Source of the DNA: an uncultured Gemmiger sp. | GTDB lineage: Bacteria; Bacillota; Clostridia; Oscillospirales; Ruminococcaceae | Assembly: GCA_947629015.1 (NCBI GenBank) | Contig: CANRCB010000002.1 | Span: 1-64,000, forward strand | DNA: 64,000 nt | Reading direction: 5' to 3' | Shown here: positions 17,255 to 29,511 of the stretch, one piece after another | Position numbering within the stretch: the stretch's first letter is position 1 | How the letters are laid out: every line of letters starts with the position of its first letter | The notes under the pieces: model-generated | What the model was told of the DNA's origin: nothing | Databases searched by the model: none | Seen by the model: the letters and a program-made list of their open reading frames with translations, nothing else | Translations under genes and position numbers: made by a program

Positions 17255-19678
17255 TCACGGCACGATGCCGTAACCCGTGCAGATGGCGGCAAATTCGTCG
17301 CTGTAGCCGAAACCGTTGAACACCTGCTCGCGCGATTCCCCGCGCTCCTGCATGGCCCTCAGCCAGGCGTCGAGCCCTTCCTGCTCCGCCTCACGGCCCA
17401 TAAAGGCAAGGTAGAGATGGCGCACATAATCGTCGTCGCTGTAGTTGTGGGCAGTGAACTCCGGGCTGAAAATAAAGTCATGCGCCACCTGCGCGCCGGT
17501 CTTTTCCCCGGTGGAGAGCTGGGTTATCCAGCCGTCGCCTTCATTGCCTTTCAGCGTGCGGTCCAGGCAGACGGCGTACAGCCGGGCCACAAACCCCCGC
17601 ACGCCCTGGTCAGCGGCATCCGGATGCCCGGGGTCGATGCCGTAGCTGGCACAGATGGCGGCGAATTCCTTGCTGTAGCCAAAGCCGTCAAACACCTGCT
17701 CGCGCGTTTCCCCGCGTTCCTGCATGGCCTTCAGCCAGGCGTCCAGCCCTTCCGGCTCCGCCTCACGGCCCATGAAGGCCATGTAGAGGCGGCGCACATA
17801 GTCGGCATCGCTGTAGTTGTGGGCAAGGAATTCCTGGCTGAAAATAAAGTCATGCGCCACCTGCGCGCCGGTCTGCTCCCAGGCGGAGAGCTTGGCGACC
17901 CAGCCGCTTTCCTCACCGTCCTGCGGTGTACGGTCAAGGCAGACCTGATACAGCCGGGTGACAAAGGCTTCCACACCGGTGGGCTGCGGCGCGGGGGCGG
18001 GCTGCGGCAGGTCGGGGCTGTAGTTCACGTTGACCGCGAGAAGGTGCCTGTTGTTTTTCCAGCCTGCGGTCCAATAGTCATACCGGAAGGTGCCTGTCCC
18101 CTCCTGTACGGTAACGACACCGTCATGGTAAGGCAGGTTTGGATCACATTGCACCCACTCGATGTACGCTTCGGGGATCACATCCCGCAGGTCGACCTGC
18201 CAGCCGCCCTCCGTCGGCCGGGCCTGCAGCTGGACCGTTTGGGAAGTTTCGCGCAGGTCGGTAAGCAGGCTGCCGGCTATGAGGGAGTCCGTTTTCCTTA
18301 CGAACGGATCCAGATCCAGATACGGCATCCGGTTGCCGCCGCAGTACAGTTCCTCAATCTTCCGGTTTGCGCTCAGATCCAGGGCGGAAAGTTGGTTGTT
18401 GGTGCACCAAAGGGTTTCCAGCGCCGTGTTGGCGCTCAAATCAAGGCTTGTCAGGCAGTTGTCACTACAGGTCAGGCTTGTCAACGCCGGGTTTTGGCGC
18501 AGATCCAGGGTGGCCAACTGGTTTTTCTGGCACTCCAGGTGGTCCAGCGCCGGAGCATGGCTCAGGTCCAGGGCGGTCAGCCGGTTTTCCTGGCACTCCA
18601 GCCAGAACAGCGCCGGGCTATCGTTCAGATACAGGGTGGTGAGTTGGTTGCCCGAACAAAGCAAGGTGGAAAGCTCCGGGTCGTAGCGCACGTTCAGGCC
18701 GGGCAGCCGGTTGTTGCTGCAATCCAGCTCCCTCAGGTGCGCATTCTGGCTCACGTTCAGGTTGGTCAGCTGGTTGTTGCTGCAATCCAGCGTCCCCAGC
18801 TGCGCATTCCGGCCCAGATCCAGGTTGGTCAGCCGGTTGTTGCTGCAATCGATTTTTTCAAGGGCCGGATTGTTGTAAATGTTCACGGCGGTCAGCTGGC
18901 TGTCCTTACAGTCTATCTGCCGCAGCGCGGGATTGTCATGCACGCGCAGGGTGGCCATGGGGTTGCCATAACAGTACAGCGAATCCAGCACCGGCATATT
19001 GGCCACCTCCAGCCTGGCCAGCTGGTTGTTGTTGCAGAGCAACTCCTTCAGCGCCGTAACGGCGCTCACATCCAGGCTGGTCAGCTGGTTTCCGCCGCAC
19101 CAGATCTGTTCCATCCGCGGGTTGTGGCTCACATCCAGGCTGGTCAGTTGGTTGCCATTGATGTGCACGCCTGTCATGGCGGGGTTCTGGCTCACATTCA
19201 GGCTGGCCAGTTCATTGTCCTGCGCCCACAGGGACACAAGCGCCGGATTGTGGCTGAAATCCAGGCTGGTGATGTGGTTGTTGTTGCAGCGCACCAATTC
19301 CAGCGCCGGGTTGTTGCTGAGATCCAGGCCGGTCAACGCATTGTCCGAGCAGTCCAGCCTTACCAGCGCCGGATTGTGGCTCAAGTCCAGGCTGGTCAAC
19401 GCGTTATCTTCCACATACAACCCTTCCAGCCGGGGGAAAAACTCGATGCCCTGCAGGCTGGCGGCGCCTGTTTGTACAAGGATGATGGTGGTAACTTCCA
19501 ATTCCCCGCCGGAGAGGATGCCGTTGTGGTCAGCGTCTATCGTCCCGCTGATATAGTTGCGGAAAGCCTCGTCCGGGAAGTGGGCGCTGTCGACCGCCAC
19601 CTCCGCCGAGGCCGCCGTGGCGCCCACAAGGCACAAAACCAGCGCCGGCAGCAGCACGGCAAACCGTTTTTTGAACAT
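17255..19678 (-). CDS. Secreted leucine-rich repeat protein with two DUF4214 domains
   Basis: An 807-residue exported protein. Residues 1-27 are a signal peptide (MFKKRFAVLLPALVL... cut after ASA). A loop DADHNGILSGGE (about 48-60) looks like an EF-hand/dockerin-type calcium site. Seventeen 21-residue leucine-rich repeats follow (about 90-450), consensus LTSLDLSxNPALxxLxCxxNQ with a buried Cys in most. A non-repeat region (about 455-560) and a Pro/Ala/Gln hinge lead to two DUF4214 domains (about 580-690 and 700-807), each with YxxCLDRTxxxxExxGW and the pattern AHDFIFSxEFxAHNYSD. The two copies are close at DNA level. No LPxTG motif or membrane tail, so attachment must be non-covalent or absent. 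Probably adhesion; the ligand is unknown. Confidence 0.85.
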   Translation of the reverse strand: MFKKRFAVLLPALVLCLVGATAASAEVAVDSAHFPDEAFRNYISGTIDADHNGILSGGELEVTTIILVQTGAASLQGIEFFPRLEGLYVEDNALTSLDLSHNPALVRLDCSDNALTGLDLSNNPALELVRCNNNHITSLDFSHNPALVSLWAQDNELASLNVSQNPAMTGVHINGNQLTSLDVSHNPRMEQIWCGGNQLTSLDVSAVTALKELLCNNNQLARLEVANMPVLDSLYCYGNPMATLRVHDNPALRQIDCKDSQLTAVNIYNNPALEKIDCSNNRLTNLDLGRNAQLGTLDCSNNQLTNLNVSQNAHLRELDCSNNRLPGLNVRYDPELSTLLCSGNQLTTLYLNDSPALFWLECQENRLTALDLSHAPALDHLECQKNQLATLDLRQNPALTSLTCSDNCLTSLDLSANTALETLWCTNNQLSALDLSANRKIEELYCGGNRMPYLDLDPFVRKTDSLIAGSLLTDLRETSQTVQLQARPTEGGWQVDLRDVIPEAYIEWVQCDPNLPYHDGVVTVQEGTGTFRYDYWTAGWKNNRHLLAVNVNYSPDLPQPAPAPQPTGVEAFVTRLYQVCLDRTPQDGEESGWVAKLSAWEQTGAQVAHDFIFSQEFLAHNYSDADYVRRLYMAFMGREAEPEGLDAWLKAMQERGETREQVFDGFGYSKEFAAICASYGIDPGHPDAADQGVRGFVARLYAVCLDRTLKGNEGDGWITQLSTGEKTGAQVAHDFIFSPEFTAHNYSDDDYVRHLYLAFMGREAEQEGLDAWLRAMQERGESREQVFNGFGYSDEFAAICTGYGIVP
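18340..19440 (-). repeat. 63-bp tandem repeats coding for the LRR array
   Basis: Seventeen consecutive 63-bp units with strong conservation at the LDLS and DCSNNQ codons. Substrate for unequal recombination. Confidence 0.8.
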
Positions 19679-19733
19679 ATCGATTCCTCCCTTTTTCCGC
19701 CTGCGCAAGGCAGGCAGGCATTGTAACGCAACC

Positions 19734-19763
19734 ATTCTACCCTTCCCCCGCCGGTTTTGTCAA
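19734..19763 (-). promoter_or_regulatory. Promoter of the LRR gene
   Basis: Minus-strand TTGACA (19763-19758), 18-bp spacer, TAGAAT (19739-19734), 56 bases before the ATG. Confidence 0.6.
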
Positions 19764-19827
19764 TGCGGCGCCGCGGCGGCGGGGCAAAAGGGCGGGGCCG
19801 CATCGCCGGGGCGCGGGGCGCGGCCGC

Positions 19828-21759
19828 TCACAGATGCACAAGGATCACCATGCTGGCGGGCGGCAGGGTGAGGGTGCCACAGCGCACCTCGCCAAAGGGC
19901 TCGGGCGCGGCGGTGACGCCGTCACACAAAAAGCGCCACCAGCCGCCGGGCAGCTCCACCTCCTGCGGCGTGGGCTCGGGGTTATAGTAGACAGCCAGCT
20001 CCGGCCGGGCGCCGTCCGGCTGCTCGACCACAAAACCGACGAGCCACCCCGGCAGCGCCAGCAGGAAGGGGGCCGGCTCCCCGTTGGCGCCCGAAAGCCG
20101 CGGCCACGCGCGGCGGATGGCCAGCAGCCCGCGGTAATATTGTGCCAGGGCGGCAAATTCCGGCCGCCAGGCGCGCTGCCAATCCAGTTGGTTGGTGGAA
20201 AGCGGGCCGCGGTAGCTGTTGGTATCGCCGTATTTGGTGCGGCCGAACTCCTCGCCGGCCTGCATAAAGGGCAGGCCCTGGCAGGTGAGGTAGACGCCGG
20301 CCGCCAGCCGGTTTTGCGCCAGCTGCACGGCGGCCGGGGCACGGTAGTTGGTGCGGCCGGCGGTCATGCACAGCTTGTCCCACAAGGTGGCGTTGTCGTG
20401 CGCGCTGACGTACTGCACCACCTGCCGCGCGCTTTTGGGCTTGAAGCCGCCCTCGCCGCTGCGCCACGCCCCCAGCGCCGGCAGCAGCCGCACGGCGTTG
20501 TACGGCCCGCCGTTGACAAAGCCGGGTTTTTCGGCCAAAAAGGTATCGCCCTTGATGGCATCGCGCGTATCGTCGCAGAAAAAGCCGATACGGTCGCTGA
20601 GTTCGCCCAGCGCGCCCTTGTTGGCGGGGTGGGCGCCCGGCTGCATACGGGTGGCGCCGCCGGCCCACGGCTCGCCATAGATAAGGATATCCTCGCCGCC
20701 GGGCAGCGCGTCCAGCGCGGCGCGGATGGCGTTCATCGTGTCGATGTCCAGCAGTGCCATCAAATCGAACCGGAAGCCGTCGATGTGGTATTCCCTGGCC
20801 CAGTACACGACGCAATCCACGATGTACTTGCGCACCATCGCGCGCTCACTGGCAAGGTCACACCCGCAGCCGCTGCCATCGGTCATGCGGCCCTTTTCGT
20901 CGCGGCGGTTCCAGTAGCCGGGCACGCTGCGCTCCAGCCAGGAATGGCGGTGGTAGGTGTGGTTGTACACGACGTCCATCACCACGCCCAGCCCCGCCCT
21001 GTGCAGCGCCGCCACCATGGCGCGGCATTCCCGCACGCGCACGGCGCCGTCGCGCGCGTCGGTGGCAAAGCTACCCTCCGGCACGTTGTAGTTGAGGGGG
21101 TCATACCCCCAGTTGTAGCCTCCGCGCACCTCGTCGACGGTGGCATAGTCAAAGATGGGCTGCAGCTGGATGTGGCTGACGCCCAGCGTTTTCAGGTAGT
21201 TCAGGCAGGTCGGGTACACGCCGCCGCCGTCAAGGGTGGTATCCTCCAGCGTAAAGGCGAGGTATTTGCCGCGCCAGGGCGCCGGCACGCCGCTGTGTTC
21301 ATCGGCGGAGAAATCCGCCACATGGCACTCCCACACGGCGTGGGCGTGGGCGTTCTGCGCCTTGCAGACGGCCGGGCGGGCATCGCTTTGCCAGCCTTCC
21401 GGCGCGGCGGCGGCAAGGTCCAGCACCATGCCGCGGGTGCCGTTGGCGCCGGCCGCGCGGGCGTAGGGGTCGACGATGGTATCCCACCGGGTGCCGAAGG
21501 CGAGCGTGAAGGTGTAGTACACACCGTTGAGATCCCCCGGCACCGCCACGGCCCAGACGCCGCTGCCCGCCGCGGACAGGACATAGGTGCCCAACGGGCG
21601 GGCGCCGGGCTCGGCCTCGGTGCCGGTGGCGTACAGCTCCAGCGTGACGGCATCCGCCGTGGGGGCCCACAGCTTGAAGACGGTCCCCTGCGGCGTATAA
21701 TTTGCGCCAAGGTCACTGCCGTGGTATACCGGCAGCGCGGCGGCCTCCTGTGCGGTCAT
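19828..21759 (-). CDS. pulA: Type I pullulanase (GH13 alpha-1,6-debranching enzyme)
   Basis: Hydrolyses alpha-1,6 branch points of pullulan, starch fragments or glycogen. The 643 residues comprise an N-terminal CBM48-like domain (about 15-130, with GTVFKLWAPTADAVTLELY), a GH13 barrel and a short C-terminal sheet domain. Catalytic signatures: the type I hallmark YNWGYDPLNYN, DVVYNHTY, the nucleophile Asp in DGFRFDLMAL, the acid/base Glu in IYGEPWAGG and the third acid in VSAHDNATLWDKL. No signal peptide, so cytoplasmic. The ATG at 21759 has GGGGAG 8 bases upstream; the frame is open further up without one. It is downstream of the atp operon terminator. Confidence 0.93.
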   Translation of the reverse strand: MTAQEAAALPVYHGSDLGANYTPQGTVFKLWAPTADAVTLELYATGTEAEPGARPLGTYVLSAAGSGVWAVAVPGDLNGVYYTFTLAFGTRWDTIVDPYARAAGANGTRGMVLDLAAAAPEGWQSDARPAVCKAQNAHAHAVWECHVADFSADEHSGVPAPWRGKYLAFTLEDTTLDGGGVYPTCLNYLKTLGVSHIQLQPIFDYATVDEVRGGYNWGYDPLNYNVPEGSFATDARDGAVRVRECRAMVAALHRAGLGVVMDVVYNHTYHRHSWLERSVPGYWNRRDEKGRMTDGSGCGCDLASERAMVRKYIVDCVVYWAREYHIDGFRFDLMALLDIDTMNAIRAALDALPGGEDILIYGEPWAGGATRMQPGAHPANKGALGELSDRIGFFCDDTRDAIKGDTFLAEKPGFVNGGPYNAVRLLPALGAWRSGEGGFKPKSARQVVQYVSAHDNATLWDKLCMTAGRTNYRAPAAVQLAQNRLAAGVYLTCQGLPFMQAGEEFGRTKYGDTNSYRGPLSTNQLDWQRAWRPEFAALAQYYRGLLAIRRAWPRLSGANGEPAPFLLALPGWLVGFVVEQPDGARPELAVYYNPEPTPQEVELPGGWWRFLCDGVTAAPEPFGEVRCGTLTLPPASMVILVHL

Positions 21760-21796
21760 ACCCAAAACTCCCCGTGCGCAAGATTTCCGCAAAACA

Positions 21797-21829
21797 CCCC
21801 CGGCTTTGCGCAAAAAGCCGGGGGCCGTT
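21797..21829 (-). terminator. Terminator of the atp operon
   Basis: CCCCCGGCTTT (21797-21807) and AAAGCCGGGGG (21814-21824) form an 11-bp stem 16 bases after the atpC stop. T-rich runs lie on both sides. Confidence 0.8.
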
Positions 21830-21839
21830 TTTCCAAAAG

Positions 21840-22241
21840 CTACTTTGCCACGCTGGAGCGCACCAGCGCGCGTTTCAGGCGGGCCTGCGCGAGCTCCAGC
21901 TCGCGCGCGTCCAGGTTTTTCTGCGCAAGGGCGGCCTCGGCGCGGGCCTTGCTTGCCTCGGCGCGGGCTTTGTCGATCTCTTCGGCCCATTCCCAGGTGG
22001 TGGCAAGGACGTGGCACTCACCGCCAAGGACGGTGAGCATACCGCCGATGCACGCGGCCGAACGCACCGTGCCGTCCTCCAGCTCAAAATGCGCCTCGCC
22101 CATGCCGATGGCGGTGCAATAGTCGGTATGGCCGGCGAGGATGGCCAGATCCCCCGTGATGCTGCGGCAGACAAAGCGCACCGCCGGCCCCTCGTAGGCG
22201 GGGCCGTCCGGCGTGGCGATTTTCAGGTTGAAGGTTGCCAT
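21840..22241 (-). CDS. atpC: ATP synthase epsilon subunit
   Basis: A 133-residue central-stalk subunit that links gamma to the c ring and can inhibit ATP hydrolysis. The N-terminal beta sandwich is seen (FNLKIATPDGPAYEGPAVRFV, then the LAILAGHTDYCTAIGMG segment) followed by two Ala-rich C-terminal helices (EEIDKARAEASKARAEAALAQ). Start behind AAAGGAGG. Last gene of the operon. Confidence 0.95.
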   Translation of the reverse strand: MATFNLKIATPDGPAYEGPAVRFVCRSITGDLAILAGHTDYCTAIGMGEAHFELEDGTVRSAACIGGMLTVLGGECHVLATTWEWAEEIDKARAEASKARAEAALAQKNLDARELELAQARLKRALVRSSVAK

Positions 22242-22287
22242 AAAAGCCTCCTTTGGGGGCGGCAAGGCGCCTTGCCGCGGGGTGCGC

Positions 22288-24565
<2,278 letters not shown>

Positions 24566-24616
24566 GCAAGGTGCCTCCTTTTCAGTGGTGGCCCGCAAAA
24601 GGCGGGGGTGCGGCCT

Positions 24617-26152
24617 TTAGTGGGCGGCGGTAAACTGTTTGGTGAACGCTTCCAGCACGTCCTTGAGGGCGGCCTCGCTCTCGGCGCTCAGGGCACCCGT
24701 CTCACGGATGGCCTGCATCACGCCGGCGCCCTGCGCGTCCCGGTCAAGGTGCTCATACAGCTCGGCCTCATATTCGGCGATGGCCTCAACCTTGACGTCC
24801 TTGAGGTAGCCGTTGATGGTGGCGTAGAGGATGGCGACCTGCTTTTCGACATCGACGGGGCTGTTGCGGTTCTGTTTGAGCACCGCGACGATGCGCTCAC
24901 CCTGCGCCAGACGCGCCTTGGTGTCGGCGTCGAGGTCGGAGCCGAACTGGGCAAAGCCCTGCAGCTCACGGTACTGGGAGTAGATCAGCTTCAGCGTACC
25001 GGCGACCTTTTTCATCGCCTTGATCTGGGCGTTGCCGCCCACGCGGGACACCGAGATGCCGGGGTTGACAGCCGGCATGATGCCGGAATGGAAGAGCTCC
25101 GTCTCCAAAAAGATCTGGCCGTCGGTGATGGAGATGACGTTCGTGGGGATGTAGGCCGAGACGTCGCCGGCCTGCGTCTCGATGATGGGCAGGGCGGTCA
25201 GGGAGCCGCCGCCGTTGGCATCCGAGAGCTTGGCCGCGCGCTCCAGCAGGCGGCTGTGCAGGTAGAACACGTCGCCGGGGTACGCCTCGCGGCCCGGCGG
25301 GCGCCGGATGAGCAGCGACAGCGCGCGGTAGGCCACGGCGTGCTTGGAAAGGTCATCGTAGATGATGAGCACGTGCTTGCCCTGGTGCATGAAATACTCG
25401 CCCATGGCGCAGCCGGCGTAGGGCGCGATGTATTGCAGGGGCGCCAGCTCGCTGGCGGTGGCGCAGACGACGATGGTGTAATCCATGGCGCCGTTCTGGG
25501 CCAGGTTCTCGACCAGCGTGGCAACGGTGGAGCGCTTCTGCCCGATGGCGACGTAGATGCAGATGACGTCCTTGCCCTTTTGGTTGATGATGGTATCGGT
25601 GGCAATGACGGTCTTGCCGGTCTGGCGGTCACCGATGATGAGCTCGCGCTGGCCGCGGCCGATGGGGATCATCGAGTCGATGGCTTTGATGCCGGTCTGC
25701 AGCGGCTCCTTGACGGGCTGGCGCGCGATGATGCCGGGGGCCGGGCTCTCGATGGGGCGGTACTCGGACGTCTCGATGGGGCCCTTGCCGTCGATGGGCT
25801 GGCCGAGGGCGTTGACCACGCGGCCGATCATCGCCTCACCGACCGGCACCGAGACGACGCGCCCGGTGCGCTTGACGGTGCCGCCCTCCTTGATGCCCTC
25901 GTCCGAGCCGAGCAGCACGATGGAGACGGAGTTTTCCTCCAGGTTTTGGGCCATGCCGTACTCGCCGTTTTCAAACTGGATCAGCTCACCCGCCATGCAC
26001 TTTTCAAGGCCGGAGGCACGGGCGATGCCGTCACCGACCATGATGACGGTGCCGGTCTCGCTCTGCTCGACGACGTTTTCGTAGTGCTTGATCTGGGAGC
26101 GGATGATCTTGGAGATCTGTTCGGGTTTGAGTTGCACTTGTCGGTTCACCAC
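24617..26152 (-). CDS. atpA: ATP synthase alpha subunit
   Basis: The non-catalytic nucleotide-binding F1 subunit, 511 residues. P-loop [15 protein letters not shown], the [13 protein letters not shown] and [12 protein letters not shown] segments and the signature [14 protein letters not shown] are present. The start is GTG-GTG at 26152/26149 with only a weak A/G-rich stretch upstream, unlike every other gene in the operon. The 179-bp spacer to atpH is a purine-rich repeat, which may have displaced the original leader. Confidence 0.96.
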   Translation of the reverse strand: MVNRQVQLKPEQISKIIRSQIKHYENVVEQSETGTVIMVGDGIARASGLEKCMAGELIQFENGEYGMAQNLEENSVSIVLLGSDEGIKEGGTVKRTGRVVSVPVGEAMIGRVVNALGQPIDGKGPIETSEYRPIESPAPGIIARQPVKEPLQTGIKAIDSMIPIGRGQRELIIGDRQTGKTVIATDTIINQKGKDVICIYVAIGQKRSTVATLVENLAQNGAMDYTIVVCATASELAPLQYIAPYAGCAMGEYFMHQGKHVLIIYDDLSKHAVAYRALSLLIRRPPGREAYPGDVFYLHSRLLERAAKLSDANGGGSLTALPIIETQAGDVSAYIPTNVISITDGQIFLETELFHSGIMPAVNPGISVSRVGGNAQIKAMKKVAGTLKLIYSQYRELQGFAQFGSDLDADTKARLAQGERIVAVLKQNRNSPVDVEKQVAILYATINGYLKDVKVEAIAEYEAELYEHLDRDAQGAGVMQAIRETGALSAESEAALKDVLEAFTKQFTAAH

Positions 26153-26165
26153 ACAATCTTTTTGG

Positions 26166-26331
26166 TTAGAGTGAAGTGTTGAGAGTGGAAAGTGGAGTCA
26201 GGGTGTGCCCTTCGGGCACATTTTGAGTGTTGAGAGCGGAGAGTGAAGAGTGGAGTTATGGTGTACCCTTCGGGCACGGGCTTAAAACAGGTCAATACCT
26301 TCACTTTCCACTTTCCAAACTTCACTTTGCG
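26166..26331. repeat. Purine-rich short repeats and UUCG hairpins between atpH and atpA
   Basis: Two copies of a unit of about 50 bp (26177-26223 and 26228-26282) made of GTGTTGAGAG, GGAAAGT/GGAGAGT heptads and a GTGCCC-TTCG-GGCAC hairpin. An inverted TTCACTTTCCACTTTCC stretch lies at 26300-26316. The same heptads occur at 46555-46679. Confidence 0.8.
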
Positions 26332-26868
26332 TTACAGCGTCGCTTCCGCCAGGCGGGCCTTGAGCGTGTCAAGGCGGTGGCGCACGGTGCCGTCCAGCTG
26401 GACGCCGTCCATATCCAGGCGCACGCCGCCCAGCAGCGTTTTGTCCACCTTGACGGCCAGCTCCACCTGTTTGCCGGTCTTTTGCTCCAGAATCTGGCGC
26501 AGCCGGGCCTCGGCCGCGGCCGGGAGCGGCGCCGCCGCCGTGGCCGTGACCTCCAAAATGCCGTGGGCCTTGTTGTACAGGGCGCGGTAGGCGCGGGCGC
26601 AGCCGGGCAGCTCGCGCAGCGCGCCCTCGTCACACAGCAGCTTTAAAAAGTTGACGGTGTAGGGGTGCGCGCCGGCAAACGCCTCGTCCAGCAGGGCGCG
26701 GCGCTCCTTTTTGGGCAGGTTGGGCGCGCACAGCAGGCGCAGGTAGGCCGGCTCGGCGGCAAAGGCCGCCACCGCGGTGTCCAGCTCCGCCAGCAGCTGT
26801 GCGTCCAGCGCTTCCCCGGCGGCCAGGTCATACAGGCTGCCGCCGTAGCGTTTGGCCAGTTCGGTCAT
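26332..26868 (-). CDS. atpH: ATP synthase delta subunit
   Basis: A peripheral-stalk subunit of 178 residues (OSCP homologue). N-terminal helical bundle starting ELAKRYGGSLYDLA, the conserved FLKLLCDEGALRELPG region, and a C-terminal strand-helix part with LLGGVRLDMDGVQLDGTVRHRLDTLKARL. The ATG overlaps the atpF stop codon as ATGA, so translation is coupled. Confidence 0.95.
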   Translation of the reverse strand: MTELAKRYGGSLYDLAAGEALDAQLLAELDTAVAAFAAEPAYLRLLCAPNLPKKERRALLDEAFAGAHPYTVNFLKLLCDEGALRELPGCARAYRALYNKAHGILEVTATAAAPLPAAAEARLRQILEQKTGKQVELAVKVDKTLLGGVRLDMDGVQLDGTVRHRLDTLKARLAEATL

Positions 26869-27374
26869 GCGCTCTCACCCACGTTCCGGATAAACTCGTC
26901 GATGAGCGCTTGATGGTCCTTCTCGCTGATCTCGCGCTCCACGACCTTGCCGGCGATCTCCATCGCCATGCCGCCGATCTCGTTTTTCAGGTCGTTGACG
27001 GCTTTCTTGCGCTCCTGCGCGATGTCGGCCTCGGCCTTCTGCTTGATCTGGGCGGCCTGGGCGCGCGCCTCGCCGAGCATGGCCTCGCTGCGGGCGGCGG
27101 CGGTCTTTTGGGCGCCGGCCACGATGCCGTCGGCCTCGGCTTTGGCCTTCAGCATATTCTGCTCATACTCGCTCTTGATGGCGTCGGCCTCGGCGTGGGC
27201 GGCGTGGGCCGCCTCGATCTCGGCATCGGCCGCCTTGCGGCGGGTGTCCAGGATACCCATCACCTTGTCCAGGAAAAAGTGCTTGACGATGAGCATCTGG
27301 ATGAACAGGTTGCAGATGGTTGCGATGAGGGTGAACGGCTCGACCGCGACGAGGGATTGATAGATGTTGGGCAT
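26865..27374 (-). CDS. atpF: ATP synthase b subunit
   Basis: The stator stalk, 169 residues. One membrane span near the N-terminus (FTLIATICNLFIQMLIVKHFF) followed by a long Ala/Glu/Lys-rich dimerisation helix. AAGGAGGG precedes the start. Confidence 0.95.
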   Translation of the reverse strand: MPNIYQSLVAVEPFTLIATICNLFIQMLIVKHFFLDKVMGILDTRRKAADAEIEAAHAAHAEADAIKSEYEQNMLKAKAEADGIVAGAQKTAAARSEAMLGEARAQAAQIKQKAEADIAQERKKAVNDLKNEIGGMAMEIAGKVVEREISEKDHQALIDEFIRNVGESA

Positions 27375-27405
27375 CGTAGGCCCTCCTTATCAAAAAAACG
27401 GATGA

Positions 27406-28648
<1,243 letters not shown>

Positions 28649-28650
28649 GG

Positions 28651-29118
28651 TCATCCCTCCTCTTTCGGGTCAGGGCCGGGGGCGGGCTGCGCGGCCGCCT
28701 TGAGCGGGTCCCCCTTGGGGTATTTGCCGGCGGCCTGCAGGCAGAAGATGACCACCCGCGGGAAGAGCAGCGGCAGCACCCCGGCGATAAACTGGAAACA
28801 CGGCGCCGCCCACGCCGCCACACACCATACGGCCAGCATCAGCATACGGCCGTTGTAGCTGAGCTGGATGATGCCGCGCACCCTGGCGGCATCCTGCGCC
28901 ACGTCCACGGCCTTTTGCATCGTCAGGCACATCAGGTAGAAGTTGAGCACCGTCACGCCGCTGCCCGCAAGGGCGGCCAGCGGCACGGTATAGGTAAAGC
29001 CGCACACGCCCGCCGCCGCCAGCACGGCGAACACCGCCACCGTCACGGCGGCCAGCGCCAGCGTGCCAAGGCCGATGCGCAGCACCTCTTTTTTGCTGTC
29101 CGGCTGAAGTTTGAACAT
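28651..29118 (-). CDS. atpI: AtpI-like ATP synthase accessory membrane protein
   Basis: A 155-residue protein with four predicted spans, beginning MFKLQPDSKKEVLRIGLG; the LNFYLMCLTMQKA turn and the paired C-terminal spans (LAVWCVAAW, FPRVVIFCLQA) fit the ATP synthase I-chain family. The family is linked to c-ring assembly. AAAGGACAGGG precedes the start and its stop overlaps the atpB start region. Confidence 0.8.
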   Translation of the reverse strand: MFKLQPDSKKEVLRIGLGTLALAAVTVAVFAVLAAAGVCGFTYTVPLAALAGSGVTVLNFYLMCLTMQKAVDVAQDAARVRGIIQLSYNGRMLMLAVWCVAAWAAPCFQFIAGVLPLLFPRVVIFCLQAAGKYPKGDPLKAAAQPAPGPDPKEEG

Positions 29119-29131
29119 TGGCCCTGTCCTT

Positions 29132-29404
29132 TCAGTGCCCGTTGAAGCCGCTGCGGCGCGGGGCTTTGGCGGCGGCATCCTCTTTGTCCTGCCGGCGGGT
29201 CCAGTACCGCACAAAACCCGCGAAGCTGTACCCGCCCAGCACGAGCCCCAGCACGAGCCCCGGCGCGTACACCCAAAGGCCCACGCCCATCCTGGCGGTC
29301 AGCCACCAGCACCCGGCCAGGCAGCACACCAAGGGGAACAGCATCGAGAAGCCGAGCTGGAACACCCAGGTCACATACTCAAACGCCTTATACCAGCCGT
29401 CCAC
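29132..29404 (-). CDS. atpZ: AtpZ-like small membrane protein
   Basis: A 90-residue protein with two spans (EYVTWVFQLGFSMLFPLVCCLAGCWWL and GLWVYAPGLVLGLVLGGYSF) ending in a basic tail. It matches the AtpZ/AtpI (ATPase gene 1) family by position and topology. I place the start at GTG 29404, 8 bases after GGAGG. First gene of the operon. Confidence 0.75.
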   Translation of the reverse strand: MDGWYKAFEYVTWVFQLGFSMLFPLVCCLAGCWWLTARMGVGLWVYAPGLVLGLVLGGYSFAGFVRYWTRRQDKEDAAAKAPRRSGFNGH

Positions 29405-29441
29405 GGCGCCGCCCTCCGGTACGAGATCATACACAAGTATA

Positions 29442-29470
29442 AGTATAGCGAAAAAGCGCGGGCAATTCAA
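29442..29470 (-). promoter_or_regulatory. Promoter of the atp operon
   Basis: Minus-strand TTGAAT (29470-29465), 17-bp spacer, TATACT (29447-29442), 38 bases before the atpZ start. Confidence 0.75.
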
Positions 29471-29511
29471 TTCCATTTTGCACAGAAAACGGATTTTTTT
29501 CCAAAAAAAAC

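Noticed and set aside
18340-19440. Regular repeats suggesting a CRISPR array
   Set aside because: The 63-bp units are adjacent, without unique spacers, and encode leucine-rich repeats.
17240-19726. 828-codon open frame on the plus strand opposite the LRR gene
   Set aside because: The repeated GC-rich LRR codons leave the opposite strand open; no ribosome binding site, no recognised domain, and the minus strand has a signal peptide, LRR and DUF4214.
26166-26331. Heptad repeats as a CRISPR or origin iteron array
   Set aside because: Units are too short and variable, no spacers, and they occur inside an operon and again at 46555; they are dispersed intergenic repeats.
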